Shown: in pieces, positions 6,104 through 11,569 of the stretch | Position numbering within the stretch: the first letter of the stretch is position 1 | Layout of the letters: each line of letters starts with the position of its first letter | Made by a program: the position numbers and the translations under genes | The notes under the pieces: generated by a model | What the model was told of the DNA's origin: nothing | Database searches by the model: none | The model's input: only the letters and a program-made list of their open reading frames with translations | Origin: Stephanodiscus triporus | Lineage: Eukaryota; Bacillariophyta; Thalassiosirophyceae; Thalassiosirales; Thalassiosiraceae | Length of the DNA stretch: 11,569 bases | Assembly (NCBI GenBank): GCA_036939755.1 | Contig: JALLAZ010000310.1 | Span: 1-11,569, forward strand | Reading direction: 5' to 3'

Positions 6104-8611
6104 ATGTACGGCGGCGAATCCCCCCAGGACGCGTCGGCGTCGCGCAATCGTCGTCATCATCGTCGGGGCGGCGGGGGGGGCAAGGCGGTCGTCGGGGGCG
6201 GGACGTCGGGAACCATCCTCGAGGCGGCGTTCGTCGATCCGGCGTACTCCTGGCCGCCCGCGGAGGGACAGGGGAAGAACGCCATCGAGCTGCAGGCTTC
6301 CACGGCCCTGATGAGACACGCCGATCCGAACGATGCCGAATTATTCGACCGCGGGGGTGGGGGTGGGGACGACGACGACGACGACGACGAGGTCGTGAGC
6401 CTGACCCCGAGCATGATGAGCAGCGACGACGACGAGAACGAGTACAACAACAAGCACGGGGGGAGGCCTAAATTCCGACTCAGGGAGGTCGCGGGCGTCG
6501 AGAGGGTGAGCACGACGAGGGGGAAACTCTGCTGCCGTCGCAGCGTGGTCGAGGAGGTGTACGCCACCACCGAGGTACGCGTCGACGAGGACGGCGTGCC
6601 GATATCGGACGCCGAGGCCACGGAGCGGCAGCGGAAGTACAACGAGATGCGCAAGCGCGACGCGGCGGGGAGGGCGCGCAGGAGGGAGGAGCGGAGGAGG
6701 CGAGTGCTCGACAAGAAGAGGCGAAGGAGGAGGGAACGTCGCGCCGCGGAGAGGTACAGGAGGGTGCCCGAGGGCATACTGATATACCGCCTCGACACGA
6801 GCGACGCCACCATAACCCTCGTGTCCGGACCGTCGAGCAACACCGACGTCGACGGACTGCTCAGGAGGATGGAGGTGGTACGCGCGCGTCCGGGGGGGGA
6901 CAGGTCCCGCAGGGGCATCGTGCTGACGGGGTCCGACGGCGTGCAGAGGACGCTCGTGGCGTGCGAGCAGCGCACGGCCATCGCGTGGCTGGAATCCATC
7001 GACATGATGCTCGCCGCGGGCGGACGGGGCAAGTCGTCGATGTCTTTGGTCGGGGGGGGAGGAGGAGGAGGGGGGGGGGACAAGACGACGTCGGCGTGGG
7101 CGAGGGGGGCGGAATCGAGACTCAGTCGAGCGGAACGGGAGGAGATCGAGGAGCGGTACGTGAACCTCGCGGCTTACTCGAACAACCTGATCAGGGCCGG
7201 CGCCATCCCCGGGGGGAACGGCGGCAAGTCGGGGGGGGGGAAATCGGGCAGGGGCAACGCCGTCTCCGGGGGGGCCGGGGGGATATATTACACCGTCGCC
7301 CAGGTCCGCGAGGAGGGGGAGGAGTACGACGAGGAGACGCTCGAGTCCATCGCGAAGCGACGGGCGGTCATCAAGGACTCGTGGGATTTCTTCCGCATGG
7401 TGTGCTCCCTCCTGCGGGACAGGCGGAAGTACGACGAGGTCTTTCGTAGGATGCAGCTCGATCCGGTGTACCCGTACCTCAACAGCATGACCGGGCTGAA
7501 CGATCCGGGAGACGACGTGGCGATGGGGGGGAACGTCGGCGCCGACAAGCCGCTTTCGCAGGCCCACAGGCCCGAGTACGACGATATGACGAGCGCGGCG
7601 ATCGCGCGGGATCTGGTCCGGAGGGCCGAGGTGGCGCTGCCGTCGCTCGTGGAGATATGCAAGGCCCTCGCCGGCAGCCTCGGGATGGAGGAGGTGGGGG
7701 TGGGTCCGGTGAAGGACGCCGGATCCGCACTGCGCAAGGCGGAGAAGAAGTACGAGGGGGACGTCCTCAAGGTCACCGACTACTGCCGGTCGCTGCTCGT
7801 GGTCAAGGACTTTCCCACCCTCCTCGCGCTCTTGGAGCTCGCGCGGGATTCCTTCGGCCCGCTCATCCGGCGCGTCAAGCTCTCGACGTTGAAGACCGAC
7901 AGGGCGCCGAAGCCGGGGGGGTACCGCGATTGCATCATCAACCTCGAATTGAAGGATCACGTTTGCGAGATCAGCATACACCTGTGGCCTATGTGGGTTG
8001 TGTGCGGCGTCGACGGATTCCGACATTACCGTCACTGTCTCGAGTATTCCACCGACACGTTCGGCGACCCCTTCGAGGCATTGGCGGGACTCGACCGCAA
8101 GACCGTGGCGGAGTTGATCGTGATGGCCGAGGAGGCCGTGGCCGACATGCCCCTCGAGACCCTCGAATGGTACCACGAGAAGTTCATACTTGATTACTTC
8201 GCCGAGGTGGGGCTGTTCCTTGCCCACGGCCTGCACGAGTGGGCCGAGACGACGCTTCGCACGCTGATCAAACTCCGGTGTCAGTCGCCCGACATCGGCC
8301 CGGACCACCACGAGACCGTGACACTGTACCGGTACCTCGAGCAGACTTTGCGCGCGCAGAAGAAGAACAGCGAGGCCGAGGACGTCGCCGGGAAGATATT
8401 CAAGCACAAGCAGCAGAAGAGGACGGAGAAGGCCGAGGCGGAGAGGTCGCTGTGGGAACAGTGGATACTGGAGCCATTCGAGAGCATAATCGACCCGAAT
8501 AAGAAAGACAGGGAGGAGGAGGAGAGGATAAAGAAGGAGGTCCGCGCGAGTAAGAAGGCCTGGAGGAAGATCCGGGAGGAGAGGTTCAAGTTCTTGGACG
8601 GTGCCGATTAG
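6104..8611 (+). CDS. Uncharacterised PH-like / RelA-SpoT-like / TPR protein
   Basis: The 835-residue protein starts at an ATG 33 bases after a TATA-like stretch. Residues 1-130 are disordered, with Gly, Asp and His/Arg tracts. Residues 171-220 are a very basic charged helix. Residues 222-303 resemble a PH-type fold: ILIYRLD and TITLVSG strands, then a final helix RTAIAWLESIDMML. Gly-rich linkers surround 316-395, followed by helices to about 520. From about 549 the chain reads KKYEGDVLKVTDYCRSLLV, TDRAPKPGGYRDCIINLEL (598-616) and DHVCEISIHL (618-627), then GFRHYRH. This matches the layout of RelA/SpoT synthetase-type domains (GYxxxH, EVQIRT, AAHWxYK), but the His of GYxxH is Ile, so catalysis is doubtful. 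Residues 695-760 look like a kinesin-light-chain TPR with GPDHHETVTLYRYLEQTLRA. The C-terminus is a charged coiled coil. Inference: a signalling or scaffold protein. The gene is firm; the domain names are not. Confidence 0.85.
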   Translation: MYGGESPQDASASRNRRHHRRGGGGGKAVVGGGTSGTILEAAFVDPAYSWPPAEGQGKNAIELQASTALMRHADPNDAELFDRGGGGGDDDDDDDEVVSLTPSMMSSDDDENEYNNKHGGRPKFRLREVAGVERVSTTRGKLCCRRSVVEEVYATTEVRVDEDGVPISDAEATERQRKYNEMRKRDAAGRARRREERRRRVLDKKRRRRRERRAAERYRRVPEGILIYRLDTSDATITLVSGPSSNTDVDGLLRRMEVVRARPGGDRSRRGIVLTGSDGVQRTLVACEQRTAIAWLESIDMMLAAGGRGKSSMSLVGGGGGGGGGDKTTSAWARGAESRLSRAEREEIEERYVNLAAYSNNLIRAGAIPGGNGGKSGGGKSGRGNAVSGGAGGIYYTVAQVREEGEEYDEETLESIAKRRAVIKDSWDFFRMVCSLLRDRRKYDEVFRRMQLDPVYPYLNSMTGLNDPGDDVAMGGNVGADKPLSQAHRPEYDDMTSAAIARDLVRRAEVALPSLVEICKALAGSLGMEEVGVGPVKDAGSALRKAEKKYEGDVLKVTDYCRSLLVVKDFPTLLALLELARDSFGPLIRRVKLSTLKTDRAPKPGGYRDCIINLELKDHVCEISIHLWPMWVVCGVDGFRHYRHCLEYSTDTFGDPFEALAGLDRKTVAELIVMAEEAVADMPLETLEWYHEKFILDYFAEVGLFLAHGLHEWAETTLRTLIKLRCQSPDIGPDHHETVTLYRYLEQTLRAQKKNSEAEDVAGKIFKHKQQKRTEKAEAERSLWEQWILEPFESIIDPNKKDREEEERIKKEVRASKKAWRKIREERFKFLDGAD

Positions 8612-8977
8612 AGTTTGGATTTATTTGGGGTGGGGTAGATGTGTGTATTGTTCGCCCTGTTTGGGGTGTGTGTGTGTAGACATGGTGCGGTTGATGAATG
8701 AGCGCAAGATGGATGATAGACTCGTAAAATTAACTTTATGATCAGCTGATTTACACTTGCCATGGCAGTTATCATTATTTGTCACGAAATCCACCACAAA
8801 GTTCCAGTTCCATTCGATGGAGACGGTATTATTTCGATTGTGACAAAAAACCGAAATACTGTTTGAATTGCGCTACAATTCCCACATGATGATTATCCGA
8901 TGCTCCACATTCCATCCATCCGGGACAACGATACCCCCAGAAAAACGAACATTCTTCCCCCACCCCCCCCCCTCCCC
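8612..8977. other. Convergent 3' region, no gene seen
   Basis: This holds the 3' ends of two converging transcripts. It contains a GT-rich stretch with (GT)5 near 8668-8677, an AT-rich core around 8720-8900, the palindromes ATCAGCTGAT (8741-8750) and TGCCATGGCA (8758-8767), and a C-rich run near 8959-8978. No AATAAA-type signal is evident. No open frame in it looks like a protein family. Confidence 0.6.
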
Positions 8978-10420
8978 TCAGACGTTCATCACCTTTTTGC
9001 TCGGGTGGACGTCCGGTCTCTTCCTCTGCGCGTAGCTCATCAGCCTCTTCACGCTCGTCAGATACTTCCTGTTAACCTCGCTGTTCATCATGTGCGCGAC
9101 GTTCGAGCTCTCGATCTTCGCCCGTCCCGACCGCGCGTGTATCCCCACCATCGTGACACCGATGGGCCACGCAGCCCTGCCGATGGCCACGTCCATGTAC
9201 GCGTCGTGCGCCCTGACGAATTCCCCCATCTCGCAGTGCACGACGATGTCGAAGAGGTGCGACTGCAATCCCTCCTCGAGTTCCCGTCGCTTGCACAGCT
9301 GGAAGAGCGGGCGGATGTAATCCTTGCACTGCTTGAGGGTCTTCGTCTCGTTCTTGCCGGAGGCCGTGCGCTTGATCGAGTCCGGTCGACGGGATAGGTC
9401 CTCCTCCCACTGCCTGAGCAGTGACTTGAAGTAACGGTATATCCGCTTCGGCCTGTCGTTGAGCTCCTCCTCGGTCAGAGGGACGACGGATGTCGCGGCG
9501 GAGGAGGCGGCTACGACCGCGCCGTCGCGACGAATCCCGTCGACGCCGTCGCCACCCCCGACCTTCCCGTCCCCCCCGACGACGACATCGACACCACCAC
9601 CGCCCTGCTGCTCGTTGTCGTCCTCCCTCTCGAGGAAGACGTTGCGAGTCCTGCTCGTCCTGTCCAACAAAAACTCGTCCCTCTCGCATTCACCCAACGC
9701 ATCGTTTTCACGTCCGATCATAGCGATCGACAATCGTTTTAGTCTAGAATTTTCGTCCTCGCCGAACAGTCGTACCGGCAATCCGAATCGTCGTAATGCG
9801 TTCGTCGCATCCGCGGGAGGGAGTTGTATATTGTCATCGACAGTCGAAGAAGAAGAAGCGTTGTCGCGTGACGACGATCCTGATCCCCCCCCCCCTCCGC
9901 GATCGTCGCAGTCTTCGTTGTTTTTGCCGATCGACGACGACGACGACGACGACGATGCCACCGCGGCCCCCGACGACGACGACGACGACGACGACGCGCG
10001 ACCGCCGGCCTCGACAGTCCCATCGATCGATCCACCCCTCCCCATCCCCGCACCACCCCTCGACGACGACGGATCGTACCTCCTTGTGATCATCGTCGTT
10101 AGATCCTCCTCCTCCTCCTCGCCATCGTCGTCGTCGTCGTCATCGTCATCGTGGTTTCCGCGACGCCTCCTCTTCTTATTTTTCTTCTTCCGGCGCGATT
10201 CTTCCTCCTCCTCCCCCTCCCGTCGTCGCGACGACTCCTCCTTCCCCTTCTTCGTCCCCTCCCATCTCCTCTCGTCCTCCTCCTCCTCGAGACGCCGTCG
10301 TCGTTCGGACGCTGTGAGATACCTCCTCGTCGAAGATACCTCTCCGCCGGAGTTGTCGTTGTCTTTGGCGGCGGCGATGGCCTTGCGCTTTCGTTCCAAT
10401 TCGGCCTTGAGCAGGTCCAT
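8978..10420 (-). CDS. PRP18: Pre-mRNA-splicing factor Prp18
   Basis: The protein has 480 residues from the ATG at 10420; the in-frame codon further upstream (10471) is GTG. The N-terminus MDLLKAELERKRKAI is typical of Prp18. Residues 40-200 are low complexity: Arg/Glu, then Asp9 (91-99), Glu5, two Ser8 runs and Gly5. A PRP4-like/SFM motif follows at 199-230 (DATNALRRFGLPVRLFGE). After a second Gly/Asp linker comes the Prp18 helical domain at about 330-466, with the strongly conserved loop WPIGVTMVGIHARSGRAKI (418-436) and NVAHMMNSEVNRKYLTSVKRLM. Prp18 acts with Slu7 in the second catalytic step of splicing, helping 3' splice-site docking by contact with U5 snRNP. Human PRPF18 has about 340 residues; the excess here is the low-complexity insertions. 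It diverges from the glutaryl-CoA dehydrogenase gene. No introns are seen. Confidence 0.97.
   Translation of the reverse strand: MDLLKAELERKRKAIAAAKDNDNSGGEVSSTRRYLTASERRRRLEEEEDERRWEGTKKGKEESSRRREGEEEEESRRKKKNKKRRRRGNHDDDDDDDDDGEEEEEDLTTMITRRYDPSSSRGGAGMGRGGSIDGTVEAGGRASSSSSSSSGAAVASSSSSSSSIGKNNEDCDDRGGGGGSGSSSRDNASSSSTVDDNIQLPPADATNALRRFGLPVRLFGEDENSRLKRLSIAMIGRENDALGECERDEFLLDRTSRTRNVFLEREDDNEQQGGGGVDVVVGGDGKVGGGDGVDGIRRDGAVVAASSAATSVVPLTEEELNDRPKRIYRYFKSLLRQWEEDLSRRPDSIKRTASGKNETKTLKQCKDYIRPLFQLCKRRELEEGLQSHLFDIVVHCEMGEFVRAHDAYMDVAIGRAAWPIGVTMVGIHARSGRAKIESSNVAHMMNSEVNRKYLTSVKRLMSYAQRKRPDVHPSKKVMNV
9933..9995. repeat. (GAC)n triplet tracts within the Prp18 gene
   Basis: Uninterrupted (GAC)7 lies at 9933-9953 and (GAC)8 at 9972-9995. 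In the Prp18 reading frame (minus strand) they give Ser runs as TCG codons. A further mixed GTC/ATC triplet stretch near 10126-10150 gives the Asp run. Expansion of one triplet read in different frames explains much of the protein's low-complexity region. Confidence 0.85.
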
Positions 10421-10847
10421 GATTAAAATTAATGAGGTCAGTTGTGCGGGAGTGTGTGGGCGACAACACACAGAGAAGAGAGAAGAAGAGAGGAATCGGA
10501 TGAACTAAATAATAACTGTCCAATTATTCGTATTATTTTGGCAAAATATACTGTACGTCGGAGTCGTGGGCGTGGCGTGGGCTATCTTCTATCGTACGAT
10601 AAATACTTCCCCCGCCCGGCCGGCGGCGGGCGTCAACAAAAAACAAAAATGACTACTCCTAGAAAAATGACAGAACTTTTTGACTCCACAAAAAGAACCA
10701 GAACCCGTATAATAACGAGGAAGGAGGGAAAAGACGACACCACGACGAAAACTGGGGAGGCCGATCCACCCCACCGCCCGGCTTGCATTTAACTACCAAT
10801 TGGTACTATCTCATCATAAAAACTGCCCCGCGTTTCGTTTAGTGACG
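10421..10847. promoter_or_regulatory. Divergent promoter region between PRP18 and GCDH
   Basis: A 427-base gap separates two divergent starts. Next to the Prp18 start is an AT-rich leader, and an AT-rich stretch lies near 10507-10540. The rest holds a short inverted repeat (CTTTTTG and CAAAAAG near 10676-10696) and a CCAAT-containing palindrome at 10794-10805. The open frame across 10442-10792 starts with GTG, not ATG, and has no family resemblance, so it is not called as a gene. Confidence 0.55.
10794..10805. promoter_or_regulatory. CCAAT palindrome upstream of GCDH
   Basis: TACCAATTGGTA is a perfect 12-bp palindrome carrying CCAAT on both strands, 42 bases before the GCDH ATG. It could be a CCAAT-box-type site. 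The distance to the ATG is short, so it may also lie within the 5' UTR. Confidence 0.35.
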
Positions 10848-10884
10848 ATGATGCGAAACCCCATCAACGCGTTCAGAACCGCCC

Positions 10885-10916
<32 letters not shown>

Positions 10917-11486
10917 TCGACTGTCCCTCGACGACGCGCCGTCGTCGTCGTCGTCGCCGCCGTCCGACGGGACGACGCGGTCGCCGTCGCCACGAGTAGG
11001 GGATTTTCGACAACCGCCTCCCACAATCGCGACGACGACGATCGTGCGACGAAGGCCAAGAAGAACGCCTTCGGGGGGAGTTTCGACCATCGCGATCCGC
11101 TCCTATTCTCCCACTTGCTCACCCCCGAGGAAATCGCGGTTCGCGAATCGTCGTCGACGTTCTGTCGGACGGAACTCCAACCCAAGATACTCCTGGCCAA
11201 TCGTCACGAAGTACACTTCGACAGGGACGACATGAAGAAGATGGGAGGCATGGGATTGCTCGGACCGACGTTGCCGGAAATGTACGGCGGATCGAACTTG
11301 GGATACGTCTCGTACGGGCTGATTACGACGGAGGTCGAGAGGGTCGATTCGAGCTATCGCAGCGCCATGAGCGTGCAGAGCAGTCTCGTCATGCATCCGA
11401 TATACGCCTTCGGGAACGAGAGTTTGAGGAGGAGGTATTTGCCGGAATTGGCGAGGGGGGACATGATCGGATGCTTCGGACTTACG
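10848..11486 (+). CDS. GCDH: Glutaryl-CoA dehydrogenase, mitochondrial, first exon (3' partial)
   Basis: The exon encodes 213 residues from ATG 10848 (a second ATG follows at once); the open frame further upstream starts only at TTG. Residues 1-60 form a mitochondrial targeting peptide: Arg-rich, no acidic residue before 42, ending RGFSTTAS, a plausible cleavage region. It contains a Thr10 run (14-23) from ten ACG codons. The mature part begins near FDHRDPLLF (79-87). It continues with the acyl-CoA dehydrogenase N-terminal helical domain: LLANRHEVHFDR, MGLLGPTLPEMYGG, then RVDSSYRSAMSVQSSLVMHP (165-184). The last four landmarks closely follow known GCDH. It ends GDMIGCFGLT, where family members continue EPN with the FAD-contacting motif. 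The enzyme oxidises and decarboxylates glutaryl-CoA to crotonyl-CoA in lysine, hydroxylysine and tryptophan breakdown, passing electrons to ETF. The rest of the gene, including the catalytic Glu, lies outside the window. Confidence 0.95.
10887..10916. repeat. (ACG)10 triplet repeat in the targeting peptide
   Basis: Ten perfect ACG codons encode Thr14-23 of the GCDH presequence. Hydroxyl-rich, uncharged residues fit a mitochondrial presequence, so length change here may be tolerated. Confidence 0.9.
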
Positions 11487-11569
11487 GTGGGTTAGCCTTT
11501 GTCGTTTTTCGTCTTCTCCTTTTTTTTTTTTCATTGCGTCCCTCCCTCCCCTAACGAACGATCGAACCA
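11487..11569 (+). other. Start of GCDH intron 1 (3' end outside window)
   Basis: The donor is ACG|GTGGGT after GCFGLT, phase 0, where the family continues with Glu-Pro; reading through gives VG and a TAG stop. A T-rich tract lies near 11519-11531, and CCCTAACG, a good branch-point match, lies at about 11549-11556. The acceptor is therefore expected within a few tens of bases beyond the window end. Confidence 0.8.

Noticed and set aside
6341..8407. Open frame of 688 codons on the minus strand
   Set aside because: It mirrors the GC-rich 6104-8611 gene, is rich in Arg/Pro/His from complementary codons, and shows no family motif; the plus-strand frame has recognisable domains.
9459..10508. Open frame of 349 codons on the plus strand across Prp18
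   Set aside because: It is Ser/Pro/Arg low complexity produced by triplet repeats opposite the certain Prp18 gene.
10442..10792. Open frame of 116 codons between Prp18 and GCDH
   Set aside because: It has a non-ATG start, lies in a divergent promoter and shows no family resemblance.
10800..10847. Upstream extension of GCDH by 16 codons
   Set aside because: The first codon is TTG; the ATG at 10848 starts a good mitochondrial presequence.
1..11569. CRISPR array, bacterial operon or prophage
   Set aside because: There are no regularly spaced repeats, the genes have spliceosomal introns, and the families are eukaryotic.

Overview
This looks like nuclear DNA of a unicellular stramenopile, most likely a centric diatom. 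Five protein genes lie on both strands and are interrupted only by short GT-AG introns (about 60-90 bp). Three of them (Prp18, makorin, glutaryl-CoA dehydrogenase) are eukaryote-specific families. Coding DNA is GC-rich and full of GAC/TCG/GGA triplet runs that encode Asp, Ser, Gly, Arg and Thr tracts. The large glycosyltransferase has a C-terminal layout that I recall from many diatom proteins. The diatom assignment is an inference from protein style, not from a search.

Layout. Bases 1-339 are non-coding, with TACATAC/CCTA repeats and a cluster of GTCTCGC/GCGAGAC inverted repeats. 340-954 is an AT-rich open frame of unknown function. 1009-4099 (+) is a four-exon type II membrane glycosyltransferase of the GT92/GT2-like class with a DVDEY motif. 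Its second exon appears to lack one base. 4100-4290 holds a second AT-rich open stretch and a run of 31 C that ends one base before the stop codon of the next gene. 4291-5310 (-) is a makorin-type CCCH/RING ubiquitin ligase. 5311-6103 is a shared divergent promoter region. 6104-8611 (+) is a large uncharacterised protein that I read as PH-like, RelA/SpoT-synthetase-like and kinesin-light-chain-type TPR segments in one chain. 8612-8977 is a convergent 3' region. 8978-10420 (-) is the splicing factor Prp18. 10421-10847 is a second divergent promoter region. 10848-11486 (+) is the first exon of a mitochondrial glutaryl-CoA dehydrogenase, whose first intron begins at 11487 and runs off the window.

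The genes do not form a pathway. They alternate in strand (convergent, divergent, convergent, divergent), as expected of a compact protist genome. They serve Golgi glycosylation, ubiquitin ligation with RNA binding, a possible signalling scaffold, pre-mRNA splicing, and lysine/tryptophan breakdown. The two items most worth attention are the RelA/SpoT-like fusion protein and the probable single-base frame break in the glycosyltransferase.
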